Below are positions 20,872 through 31,557 of a DNA stretch of 64,000 nucleotides, piece after piece (within the stretch, counting starts at the first letter, position 1; each line of letters opens with the position of its first letter). The notes beneath the pieces were generated by a model. That model ran no database searches. It was not told the DNA's origin and saw nothing but the letters and a program-made list of their open reading frames with translations. Source of the DNA: Chloranthus sessilifolius (Eukaryota; Streptophyta; Magnoliopsida; Chloranthales; Chloranthaceae); contig CM037597.1 of assembly GCA_021018995.1 (NCBI GenBank), forward strand, positions 37,884,936 through 37,948,935, read 5' to 3'. A program made the position numbers and the translations under genes.

Positions 20872-22410
20872 TTAAGTCCCAAAATAATTTGTAAACGAAG
20901 AAAGGTCCCTCAGCTCATAAAATCTGTGGAGGATCCCCCGCATCAGCTCCGCACCCTGGTATCTTTGGTTCGTCTGCCTCCTCCGATACAATATCAGCTT
21001 GCTCCCCTTCAACGTCGGCGTGGTCGTCATCAGCGTCGGCCTGGTCCTCACTAGGCTGTACGTCCTCCGCATCCAAGCCGGACGGAGCCACGCCATACAC
21101 CTGTGCTCACCTAGTTGTGATCCTTTGCATATAATCGGTGGGATACACGGCCTACAACACATCGCCGATGAGCAGCTCGAAGAAATCCAGACGCTGATTG
21201 ACCTGACGGTTGCTCTCCTGGATGAGAGCTGCCAAGTCTTCAGTAAAGGAGCGCTTCTTTGGGCCGGTGACGCGTACCTCAGCGAGGAATGTCGAAGGCA
21301 CATCTTGGGCGATGGAATGATCTCAGGCTGCTCGGGAACAGGAGCCTCAGGCATAGGATGGTTAGGAGGTGGTACGTCAGGAATAGGAGCATCCTGAATA
21401 GGTGCAACCTGAGGTTGTGGTGGAACAGGTGGCACTTGAGGGGCTGGTGGTAAGTGCGGCTTCAGGATATTATAGGTCTTCCTCCAATGCTTAAACGTGT
21501 AGAGGACCACGTTGTCAGACGACTTAGGTTCCTTTGGGGAGACCTTGTGCACGGTGGTGGTGGAAAACTCATAAAAAAGGGCAGAAATAAAACTGGCATA
21601 GGGAATGTATTCCTCGGGCTTTTCTGCTCCCGGTAGGAGCTTCTTCCTACCATGTTTAATTCCCTCAAAGATCACGGCTGCGGCGTCAAACCATTTGCCC
21701 TCAAAGGCGGCAAACAGGGCATTCATCAAAACACCTAATCGTTGGGTCTTATGGCGGATCGGATATAAATTACATTTAAAAATGGTGTCAAGGATCCACA
21801 TGTAGTTTGGTAGGTGAGCTCGGTTAATGGCTCGCCATTTTGCAACATGCCCTTGCGTCATCCGTTGGGCTATAAAGGTATGGGTTAGATTAGGGGGGTT
21901 GGGTGGTAATAATTCAATCCCTTCGCCGAAGGAGTCAAAACACTCTAAGGCCGCACAGGCCATCGCATGGGTAAAAGTATAGGTCTTGCCATCGACCTTG
22001 GTACATATTGTGGTATCGGGGTTTGGTCCATCAAACATATTTTGGTAAAATAAGCCCACAAGGCGCGGATAGGAGTAAGGATGAATGGGCTTCAAAAGGT
22101 TATCAAGCCCTACCTTACCCAAATAGTCGAGTGCCCAAGCATCAATGCCGGGCACATCGGGTGGTTCAAAAAGGGCTGGGTCGATGGTATATTCGTATGC
22201 GAAGCCCTTGTCCGCCCACCACTGGTTGGGTAGATTACGTTGAGGTGCTTGCGGAGCATCGGGTTGCTTGGCAGGCAATGTGGGTGGCGGAACAGGTGGT
22301 CGAATGGGTGGTTGAGGTGGGGGAACGGATGGTTGCGAAGGACCCGTAGCGGATTTGGGTCGCTTCGACGTTGGGGTCTTGGACGTGGCGGCTTTCCTTT
22401 TAGGTGCCAT
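20872..22410 (-). CDS. Extra sense ORF (aORF) of element A, putative plant transposon protein type
   Basis: Open frame of 512 residues between the chromodomain and the 3' LTR, same strand as pol. N-terminus is basic and NLS-like (MAPKRKAATSKTPTSKRPK), followed by a Pro-rich stretch (residues about 25-60), then a globular region of about 270 residues starting NQWWADKGFAYEY. That region (DNLLKPIHPYSYPRLVGLFY, VDGKTYTFTHAM, LPNYMWILDTIFKCNLYPI, HGRKKLL) resembles in layout the Pfam 'putative plant transposon protein' domain (PF20167); this assignment is from memory. Element B carries the same ORF (46403-47817); the two agree over about the first 330 residues. It has no signal peptide or membrane segment, so is not envelope-like. 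Function unknown. As part of a fossil element it may or may not be whole. Confidence 0.7.
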   Translation of the reverse strand: MAPKRKAATSKTPTSKRPKSATGPSQPSVPPPQPPIRPPVPPPTLPAKQPDAPQAPQRNLPNQWWADKGFAYEYTIDPALFEPPDVPGIDAWALDYLGKVGLDNLLKPIHPYSYPRLVGLFYQNMFDGPNPDTTICTKVDGKTYTFTHAMACAALECFDSFGEGIELLPPNPPNLTHTFIAQRMTQGHVAKWRAINRAHLPNYMWILDTIFKCNLYPIRHKTQRLGVLMNALFAAFEGKWFDAAAVIFEGIKHGRKKLLPGAEKPEEYIPYASFISALFYEFSTTTVHKVSPKEPKSSDNVVLYTFKHWRKTYNILKPHLPPAPQVPPVPPQPQVAPIQDAPIPDVPPPNHPMPEAPVPEQPEIIPSPKMCLRHSSLRYASPAQRSAPLLKTWQLSSRRATVRSISVWISSSCSSAMCCRPCIPPIICKGSQLGEHRCMAWLRPAWMRRTYSLVRTRPTLMTTTPTLKGSKLILYRRRQTNQRYQGAELMRGILHRFYELRDLSSFTNYFGT

Positions 22411-22679
22411 GCTGAGAAAGTTAGGGTTTTGGAAACAAGAACTAGAGTTTAGGGAATTTCAAAATTTTAGGTGAAAATGAGAGATTGATAATCCAAAAAT
22501 CCAAATGCTTACCGTTTGAAGACACTTTGGTTTGATTCTCGAGCGAAATAGGCGCAAATGGATGTTCTTGGGATTCTCGAAAGGAAAAAACTCTCGAAAA
22601 CCCAAACGGAACACTCAAAGTTTCAGAAAATTCGAATGGACAAAAGAAAAATTTTCACAGTTTATGCATATAAAGAAGA

Positions 22680-23100
22680 AATTCGATTGATCGAATTTGT
22701 TTCGATCGGTCGAAAATTAACTTTAACAGGAACTGAATCGATTTCGATCGATCGAATTCATTTCGATCGGTCGAAATTCATTCATTAATTACTAGTTTTC
22801 ACGATTTCGATCGAACAAATCTAAATTCGATTGACCGAATTCCATAATTCGATCGAACGAAATTGTTTTCGATCGGTCGAATTTCTCAGGCTAAAAGAAG
22901 GTTTGATCGAACGAAATGAATTTTCGTCCGGTTGAATTCAGAATTCGATCGATCGAAATAATTTCGATCGAATGAATTCACCTAGCCTTAGGAAAAATTT
23001 GTTGTCTCTGACAGTATAATTCGATCGGTTGAATGCACACTTCGATCGATCGATTTCATATTCGATCGATCGAAATTGAATTTCGATCGGTCAAATTTCC
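22680..23100. repeat. Internal palindrome array of A, upstream of the extra ORF
   Basis: About sixteen copies of CGATCGATCG-type palindromes between the end of the chromodomain frame (23242) and the extra ORF start (22410, minus strand). Spacing is again mostly about 19-22 bp. Directly after it on the minus strand is a TATA-like 'tttatatgcataaactgtg' (about 22,658-22,676), also present after the equivalent array in B. Confidence 0.85.
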
Positions 23101-23241
23101 GAAAAACACTTGATCTTTGCATTTTCACATGCTCATTAACATTTTGACATAATCAACCTCAAAATCATGTTTTATATTCATGCTTCGGCACGTTTACATA
23201 ATTCGAGGTACAATTTGCTTCCTACAATCGCCTCTGATATC

Positions 23242-23562
23242 TCAATCAGTAAACAATAAGGGATACTGAGCACGAATCTCGGTCTCATGTTCCCACGTCG
23301 CTTCCTCTCTAGAGTGGTTCTTCCATTGGACCAATACCAAAGGAATTCATCTTGTGTGCAATACTTGCTCAGTTCGGTCTAAAATGTGCATTAGTTCTTC
23401 GACGATCATCAAATCTTGGTAGACTTCAACTGGTGGTGCATCGAGGATATGAGCCTGATCGTGCACGTATTTCCGCAACATAGAGACATGGAATGCGTCG
23501 TGCACTCGATCAAGTTGCGGGGGTAATGCTACCCTATATGCAACTTCACCAACTCTCCCCAA
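23242..23562 (-). pseudogene. pol: Integrase C-terminus and chromodomain of element A
   Basis: Minus-strand frame with GEVAYRVALPPQLDRVHDAFHVSMLRKY (integrase GPY/F-type end, quoted in pieces: LPPQLDRVHDAFH, VSMLRKYV) followed by the chromodomain with VLVQWKNH and EATWEHE, ending at a stop at 23242-23244. Chromodomains of this group are thought to bind modified histones and steer insertion into heterochromatin. Fossil. Confidence 0.85.
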
Positions 23563-23574
23563 TACCTCAAACGG

Positions 23575-24453
23575 TCAAATGTAGTGAGGAGCTAACTTTT
23601 TGCGCTTTCCAAAGTGCATCACACCCTTCATTAGGGATATCTTGATAAACACATGATCTCCCACATGGAAATCCATGCTTGTACGCTTAATGTCTGCGTA
23701 GCTCTTCTGACGACTATGTGTTATTCTGATTCTTTCTCTGATAATACGCACAGTTTCGGCATTCTTCCTGATAGCTTCCGGTCCCAACACAAACTTATCA
23801 CCGGTTTCCTCCCAGTTGATCGGAGATCTACATCTCCGTTCATATAAGGCTTCATATGGGGCCATTCCAATGCTCTGCTAAAAGCTATTATTATACGCGA
23901 ACTCTATCAACGGAAGATGCTGATCCCATGATCCCTGAAAATCTATCATACATGCTCGCAACATGTCCTCAATGATTTGATTAACTCTCTCTATCTGACC
24001 ATCAGTCTGAGGATGGAATACAGAACTAAAGTTCAATCTCGTGCCCATGCCTTCTTGACATCTTTGCCAAAATATTGACGTATACAATGGATCACGATCG
24101 GACACAATGCTCGTAGGAATATCGTGCAGTCGGACAATTTCTTTCATGTATAATTCCGCCAACTTGCTTGCAGTGTATGCTGTGTTATAGGGTAAAAAGT
24201 GTGTCGACTTGGTCAGTCGATCCACTATCACCCATATAGCATTGTGGCGTCTCAATGTCCTCGGCAATCCCACAATGAAATCCATAGAAATGGACTCCCA
24301 CTTCCATTCCGGTATCGGTGGAGGCTGCAAGAGGCCTGCTGGGTGTCGATGATCCACTTTTATCTGTTGACACACCAAGCATTTTGATACATATTCGGCG
24401 ATGTCTTTCTTCAGTCCTCTCCACCAATAGCATTTCCGTAAGTCCTGGTACAT
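23575..24453 (-). pseudogene. pol: Integrase region of element A
   Basis: The zinc-binding HHCC part (CYWWRGLKKDI, CLVCQQIK) is followed by the catalytic core (MDFIVGLPRT, VDRLTKSTHFLP, SDRDPLYTSIFW, HPQTDGQIERVNQ) and the block APYEALYERRCRSP. Typical of plant chromovirus integrases. Fossil. Confidence 0.88.
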
Positions 24454-24609
24454 CTTAGTACCACTCGGATGAATGGCATATTTGGACTTATGAGCCTCGT
24501 CCAGAATGGTTTGTCTCAGCTCGGCATCAACCGGTATACATAATCGTCCACGAAAGAGTAGTGACCCATCTTCCTTGATAGTGAAGTCCCCATTTTCAGT
24601 TTCCTTTTG

Positions 24610-26013
24610 TCAGAGTTTCACAAGTTCTTCATCTTTCATCTGAAGTTCATAAATGCGGTCAAAGACAGCTGGTCTGATTGTAAGGTTTGCCAACAATACT
24701 CCAGTCTCCTTGGCTGTAATGGCCTTATCATACAGCAAAAGGTCTTCTAATAACTTCCACCTGTGAAGTCCTGTGATGAGACTAGCTATTTGGAATGTGT
24801 GTTTCCGGCTCAGTGTGTCAGCCACGACGTTGGCTTTACCTGGGTGATATTGAATTGCGCAGTCATAGTCTTTGAGGAACTCAATCCACCGTCGTTGCCT
24901 CATATTCAACTCTTTTTGCGTAAACAAATACTTGAGGCTTTTGTGGTCCGTAAAGATCTCAAAGGTTTCACCATACAGGTAATGTCTCCAAATTTTGAGC
25001 ACAAACACCACCGCAGCTAACTCTAAATCGTGAGTCGGATAATTCTTTTCGTGCTCTTTCAACTGTCTTGAGCCGTAGGCGACAACTTTACTGTGCTGAT
25101 TCAATACACACCCTAGACCACCATATGACGCATCACTGTAAACAGCAAAACCTCCACTACCTGATGGAATGGTCAACACTGGAGCAGAAGTAAGCCGTTT
25201 CTTGAGTTCTTGGAAGCTTTCTTCACATTCTTTGGTCCATTCAAATTTTATATTCTTTCTTGTAAGTCAGGTAAGTGGTCCCGAAATCTTGGAGAAACCT
25301 TCCACAAAGCGTTGGTAGTATCCTGCTAGACCGAGAAAACTGCGAATCTCCGTCATGGTCTTGGGTTGCTCCCAATCTAGCACTGCCTCAATCTTTGCTG
25401 AGTCAACGGTCACGCCTGCTTCAGATACTACGTGACTAAGAAAACTCACTTGTTTCAACCAAAACTCGCACTTACTGAGTTTAGCATGCAGCTGATGCTC
25501 TCGAAGGGTCTGCAAAGCAATGCGTAAGTGATGTTCGTGTTCCTCCCTGGTCTTGGAATAAATGAGAATGTGGTCCACAAACACCACCATACACGTATCA
25601 AGGTATCATTTAAAGACCCGATTCATGAGGTCCATGAATGAAGCTGGAGCATTCGTCAAGCCGAAAGGCATCACTAAGAATTCGTAATGCCCATACCTAG
25701 TTTTGAATGCGGTCTTCTGCACATCTTCGGCCTTCACCCTTAATTGATGGTACCCGGATCTCAAATTGATCTTTGAAAAGTATTTTGCTCCTTACAACTG
25801 GTCGAATAGATCGTTGATCCTAGGCAACGGATACTTGTTCTTGATCGTGAGCTTGTTTAGTTGACGATAGTCGATGCAAAGTCTCATCGACCCGTCTTTC
25901 TTCTTAACAAATAGGACCGGTGCTCCCCAAGGAGACACACTCGGTCTTATAAAACCCTTATCTAATAGTTCTTGTAGTTGCTCCTTCAACTCTTTCAATT
26001 CGGCAGGAGCCAT
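24610..26013 (-). pseudogene. pol: Reverse transcriptase and RNase H of element A
   Basis: RT blocks with [30 protein letters not shown], FVDxxLIYSK, [11 protein letters not shown], then RNase H with [40 protein letters not shown] and the terminal [14 protein letters not shown]. Order and motifs are of chromovirus type. Broken fossil. Confidence 0.9.
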
Positions 26014-26769
26014 TCAATATGGAGCTTTGGATACAGGTTCGGTACCTGGAGCTAAATCGATAGCAAAGTCGATCTCCCGATCAGGTGGTAATCCTGGTAA
26101 TTCGTCGAGAAATACGTCCTCAAACTCACAGGCAATTGGAATATCATTGATAACATTCTTCATCTCCTTTTTCTCCTGTAAGAATGCTAGATATCCATCA
26201 CATCCGTTTCTCATCATCCGTTCAGCTCGTACTACGGAGATGATCGGTGCTACCTTTCCTTTCTCACCGACGAATCGAAACGACTTCTGTCTCGGAGGAC
26301 AGAAAGTAACTACCTTCCGTAGGCAATCCACGCTTGCATAATATGCAGATAGCCAGTTCATGCCAACAAGTACATCAAGCCCTCTCATATTCAACAAAAT
26401 GAGGTCTGTGACTATCTTCTGATCTTTCACTTGCACAATGACTGATCGACAACACGTGTCTGCGGTCACAACACTCCCCGTAGGAACTGTCACATCCAGT
26501 GTGAACTCTAACTCATCGAGAAAAATCTTTAACTTTTTTGCGAATTCTGGGGTTATATACAAGTGGGTAGACCCCGGGTCTATCAGAACTCGTGCTACAC
26601 AACGATCACCGTTGTTTTCACGATAGAGTTGGAGCGTACCTTGGATCACGTCGTTGCTCGTGTGGGCGTCTTCAGCGGTTATAGCGAATGCACGTCCCTT
26701 CACAATTGTTTTCGTGGACTGTGCAGGCTTCGATGCTGTAGTGGCCGAAACGGAGCCCTCTTTCCTCAT
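26014..26769 (-). pseudogene. pol: Protease region of element A
   Basis: Minus-strand block with LIDPGSTHLYITPEFA (aspartic protease active-site region, in the D-P/S/T-G-S style of Del/Tekay elements), VLVGMNWLSAYYA and the linker [18 protein letters not shown] leading to RT. Fossil. Confidence 0.85.
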
Positions 26770-27908
26770 TTATGGGCACTCCCAAATCATGTGGCCAATC
26801 TTCCCGCATTTAAAACACCCGCCCGTATCTCTTCTACAGTCAGACGTCTTGTGAGGTTTACTGCAATGAGCGCACTTTAATTGTGGACTGGTAGATGCAA
26901 CTCGAGAAGGTCCTTGAGTGACTGATACCCCAGACGTCTGAGTCTGAGTAGGGCCCTCTCTTCTGAATGGTCTCGTCGGGATAGATGTATTTGACCTTTG
27001 AGTGTTGGAGTAGGCTGGTCTTGGCATTGGAGCAGGTGCAGACAACCTCGGCTTTTTGTTCCCCGAGTAGTCATATTCACTTGCCCCTTTGGAACTTGGT
27101 TTACTTTTCCAGTCTCTCCTCTTGTTTATGTCCCTTTCCGCGACAATCGCCTTTCCCATGACTTCGGCATATGTTTCTAGCTCAAAGATGGATACTCTTT
27201 CTTGGATATTCGGTCTCAGGCCTTCTTCAAATCTTCTGGCCTTCATTTCTTCCGTAGCAACTAACTCTGGAGCAAAACGTGATAGTCGGACGAACTCATT
27301 ACCGTACTCTCGCATGGTCATATTGCCTTGCACCAGATTTGCAAAGTCCTTCTTTAACTGATTACGGACTTGCTTAGGAAAATACTCCTTGTTAAACGCC
27401 GTTACGAATTCAGTCCATGTCCATTGTGTGTATGGACCTTCAACTTCTCTTTTCCGCAATACAGACTTCCACCATGCGTCAGGATCACCCTCCAACTGAA
27501 AGGATGCCCATCCTACTTTCTCATGCTCTGGGCTCTGCATCTCTCTAGCAACTTCTCTGTTTGTTTTAGCCATTTCTCCACTTCAAGCGGATCCGTCTGT
27601 CCATGGAATACAGAAGGCCTCAATCTCCTGAAATCTACAAATGAGGATGGCAAGAGGGCAGGAGGAGGTGGTGGTGGTGGCTGATGCTGCTGGTTGTTGT
27701 TGGCAGCAAGCAACGCCGTCTGCTGGGCCATTGCATTAACAATCGTCTCCATGGCCCTGGTCAACTTGTCAGAAGGTTCATCTCTATGGCTTCGCTCGGC
27801 CTCGGGAGGCGGTCTTAATCCTCCACCGGATCCTGAAGGAATATCTTCAGTACGCCTCTCACTTCTTTGACGACTACCTCTCGGTCGACCCCTTCCACGA
27901 TGCTCCAT
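26770..27908 (-). pseudogene. gag: gag of element A
   Basis: From ATG 27906-27908: short basic start (HRGRGRPRGSRQRSE), Gln/Pro-rich stretch with a proline run, FRRLRPSVFHG, then the Retrotrans_gag domain (WASFQLEGDPDAWW, FNKEYFPKQVRNQ, EYGNEFVRLSRFAPE) and one CCHC zinc knuckle (CFKCGKIGHMIWECP). Matches B (40815 onward) and F (1-354). Broken fossil. Confidence 0.88.
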
Positions 27909-28011
27909 TAGGATCTGTCACAATGAAACAAAAGTCTCATTAACAGAAGGTCCCTTGTATTTGACAAAATCTCAATCTCGAAAGGTTAAGACCCGTCGAA
28001 TTCCTCTAAAA

Positions 28012-28027
28012 CCATGCTTTGATACCA
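28012..28027 (-). other. Primer binding site of element A (initiator-Met tRNA)
   Basis: TGGTATCAAAGCATGG on the minus strand, two bases inside the 5' LTR (28030). Confidence 0.88.
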
Positions 28028-28029
28028 AC

Positions 28030-30469
28030 TGTGACAGCCCAGATTTCGGCGCCCCGAAACCCGCGCCGTTAGTGGGCTGGTGCTAAGGCCGAGCCCCAAA
28101 CAGATCATATCGCGTCACAACATGCACAGTGGAATCTAAGCAGAACCATTTCAAACTCATAGTGTAAACAAAATAATGAACATTAACATTCAACCCCAAA
28201 ACCCAAAAGACGGTTCTAATTCCATAAGGAAGCCTGTGGAAAAAGAACCGGTGAGAATCACCGGTAAGGACCTTTCCTTACCGAAACATGATTCAACAAA
28301 ATGAATCGTTTATACCATTTAAAAGTCATCCCTCTCTCCATATCCAAAACAAAGCAAAATTTAATATATGACTTAGGGCCGGGCCTACCCAGGTCTAGCA
28401 CAAAGGAAACAATCCTCAGGATGGGGCTCCTCAAGGTCCTCGTCGGGGAAGTAGTCCGGATCTTCCTTCTTTGGAATCTTCGCCTCAATACCTTCACCTG
28501 AACCTGTGACATTTGTAATGGGATGAGCTTCATCCAACCTCAGTAGGAAAAATCTCATAGCATGCTTATCATAACGTCAAACACATATCTTATGGCATGA
28601 TGAAAACGAAGTAATTCTAAACACATGCGTAGAGGTGATTCTCCTAGCTTTAACACCCATATGCAATGTTGATGGTTTCATGAACATGCTCACATCTCCA
28701 TTCCGACATAAGAAAGAAGAAACTTAAAGATGCTTTACTTAAGATACTAGAATGAGGAACTATAGCCTCAAGCCCCCGATGGAATACCCACCATCGTCAC
28801 TCACATGAGTCATTTGCACATAAATCCAAGGTCCCATAGAGTTGGACACTTGGCCGAACACATATTTACAGTTATACGGTAGAATCACACAAAGCACATA
28901 TCACAGGGGGTGTACGGATTGGCCGTCGTACCGGTCACGGATATCCCTGCGCGTCGATCACGGTTATTCACGTCTAACCTTAAATCGGAAGTGCATACAT
29001 ATAGCTTATCGCCGTGTAAGGTGATAATTATAATTTATGTCAAAACCGGGATGAAATATGAAGATCTCACATACACATGTCACAAAGGACCTCAAAGATT
29101 TTATAAGCTTCACATATTTTCAAATCAAACGTATCACATGCCTTATTCGTTCGAAGTCATATGCGGAAATCACATGGTCAAAGCGAAAAATACATCATAT
29201 CATAACACACGTATTAACGAAATCAATGCACATGATATCAAGCCTTCCCTACCTCACAGATTCGACCCTTGCGTGCTCAAGCCTTCACAAAGGTCGGGTT
29301 CTTCTTACTCACAAGGCTTACCTAAACATGAACATTTTCATTCATTAGAATGAGGCAAAACACACTGCTTAAGGTCCCCGTGAAAACTCAAGGTCAAAAC
29401 TCAACAAACGAAGAAATATGGGAAATTCGATCGATCTTGTCCCTGTTTCGATCGATCGAAACTCAATTTCGATCGATTGAATCCATTTCGATCGGTGGAA
29501 CTCTACAGAAAACACACCAGTCACATACCCACTCGATCGGACGAATTCCCAATTCGATCGAACGAAAATAACTCGATCGATCGAATTTAAATTCGATCGG
29601 TCGAGTTCCGTAGAAAGCCTTTAACTTCAATTATAGTTCGATAGGATGAATCCCAATTCGTTCGATCGAAATTACATAATTCGATCGATCGAAATTAATT
29701 CAATCGGTCGAATTCTCACAACAAAATTTCTAACATTCTATTTCTATACAAATCGATCGATCGAACTACAGGTGTCGATCGATCGAAAACTTTTCGTTTG
29801 ATCGAAATCACTTTCGATCGAACTAATTTCTTAGGACATCATTTTTTCCCATTTTTACTGTCATTTCGATCGATCGAAATGAGCAGATTTCGCTCATTTT
29901 TGGGTTTTTTCACCCTCCGATTTCTTCTCACTTTGAATCGATCTCACTTTCTTGTGATTCTCATATCAACACACACCAATTTAACTTTCCATAACACAAA
30001 CTAAAACACGCATTCATATTCCATACCTTGCTCGAACGAATCCTCTTCCGTGATTCAAAATCGGAACTAGGGTTCTTCTAATGATAGCTGTTCGTTCTCA
30101 TTCCCATTAGATCAATCGCTTCTCTCCGCACTATCAGTTCGTTCCCACGTTGTTCACAAGCATTCAATGCCCTAAAGTTTTTTTCTCTCTCCCTCTCTCC
30201 TTTACTCCCACTACAACATTTAATACACAATTAAATGCCCTAGGCTCTCTTTTATACACTAGCTCCTATACTTGGGTGTAAAAAAGCTACACCGCAGGGA
30301 CGTGTGTGAGAGCCTCAAGCTCCCACATTCAGTCTACATAAGATCGATCCGGCCCCTCTGGATTTGATCTATAGACATTACATCAATGTAAAAGAGGTCC
30401 TCGATGCATGATTCGTCGATACGCGCACTGAGTCTTACGGATCAAGGCCCAAAAGGTTGGGACGTTACA
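28030..30469 (-). repeat. 5' LTR of element A
   Basis: 2.44 kb; closely matches the 3' LTR (18105-20568), including the palindrome array (about 29,427-29,880). Differences are mainly C/T and G/A, densest in the first 150 bp at the left end. Ends GACGTTACA, followed by the target duplication CTATC. Confidence 0.9.
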
Positions 30470-30474
30470 CTATC
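30470..30474. repeat. Target site duplication of element A, right copy
   Basis: CTATC, identical to 18100-18104. Confidence 0.85.
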
Positions 30475-31542
30475 AATACAGATTTAATCTAATCAACAAT
30501 CAACCAAAAATTTGGGCGTCAATCAAACTCTTGAAAACTGAAGATGGAAACGTAAAAACCATACACTAATCTGCAAATTCTAACCTGAGTCATCAATTCA
30601 AATTAAAACTTAGAGATATTTACAAAGCAAATAAAATCTAAACTAGAAAACAAAGTAAAATATATCCTTCACCCCTCAGCTATAGTCGTCAATTACTCCT
30701 GAGAAATTACAGATATCTATACTAATCTTCAGTACTCAATTACAGTAGTCAATTGCTCTTGACAAACCTATGATATCTAATCTATTCTAACTAGTATATA
30801 CTACTTTGATCGAAAGAAAATCCAACCTTAGGCGTCAATTGATATTGAAATTCTTCGATGCTTATTCCTATGCCGAGCCCTCTTATTTATAGATCATAAA
30901 GGGTTGGTTTATAAAGATTTAGTTCTAATAAAAGAAACTACTAAAAATAAAAGATTCCTAATATAACTCTAATTCCTAATTTTTTCTTTCCTTGCTTTCT
31001 TTAGTTAATGCGCTTCTGGATTGTCCTTTATTGAGCAGCAGCAGAATCCTTCGGATTAGATCTTTATCAATCTTCCCATATTCGTGGTTCACTAGACTTC
31101 TAATTGCAGGAGTCTTCTAATTCTGAATATGGCGGTGTTAAACTCTCACGTGATTAGCAGTAGCGGCTATAGTAGAAAGCTTCTATTTTGAAAAAATCAT
31201 AAATAACAATTTCTTTCTTATTCTTTCTGAAAAATCGTAATTCATGATTTTCTATTGTCAGTAGGCTTTCAGCTAACAATTTCTTATTTTAGATCGTTCG
31301 CTTTCTTCTTTTGTTGCTTTATGAAGAATTACAATTTTTCAATCTTCCTATTGTTGGCGAATCGTCTTTAACACTTAGTCATCTTTTTACTGCTTTTTGA
31401 GTTCATTTTGACAAAAATTAACACTTAGGCTTAATTTATTGCTTATCTTTAATATTTGTACATCAGTAACTTGTTAGTAGTAAACTAAGTCCTAACATCA
31501 CTAAGTTAAGGGTGATAAAATAGTAAATTATGTGACTGATCA

Positions 31543-31557
31543 CTCCCCCAAACTTAA
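31543..31557 (-). other. 3' polypurine tract of element E
   Basis: Minus strand CTTAAGTTTGGGGGAG abuts the LTR start TGATCAGT. The preceding 'gctagagactagtaaaa' (31,566-31,582) corresponds to 'cagggactagcaaag' before the tract in C. Confidence 0.75.

Larger units (their letters stand above)
18105..30469 (-). mobile_element. Element A: structurally complete chromovirus (Ty3/gypsy) with an extra 3' ORF
   Basis: 12.37 kb, minus strand, bounded by two similar LTRs (18105-20568 and 28030-30469) and a perfect 5-bp target duplication CTATC. Order in the element: 5' LTR, initiator-Met primer site, gag with CCHC knuckle, protease, RT, RNase H, integrase, chromodomain, palindrome array, extra ORF, polypurine tract, 3' LTR. 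Chromodomain and primer site place it in the chromoviruses; LTR size and layout suggest the Tekay/Del lineage. The two LTRs are very similar with mostly transition differences, indicating a fairly recent insertion. Coding regions are broken, by roughly half a dozen to ten breaks. Confidence 0.9.
17770..31542 (-). repeat. 3' LTR of element E (interrupted by element A)
   Basis: About 1.4 kb when element A and its duplicated target are discounted. The left part has 'gcaagcgcacaatg...ggatcgaccccatgaggaag', the standard block of this LTR type; the right part ends CTGATCA next to the polypurine tract. A TATA-like CTATAAATAAG lies on the minus strand at about 30,884-30,894. Unlike D it shows no CAATCGATTG pairs. 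Confidence 0.65.

Noticed and set aside
20872-22410. Envelope gene
   Set aside because: No signal peptide, hydrophobic membrane segment or cysteine pattern; the protein begins with a basic NLS-like stretch.
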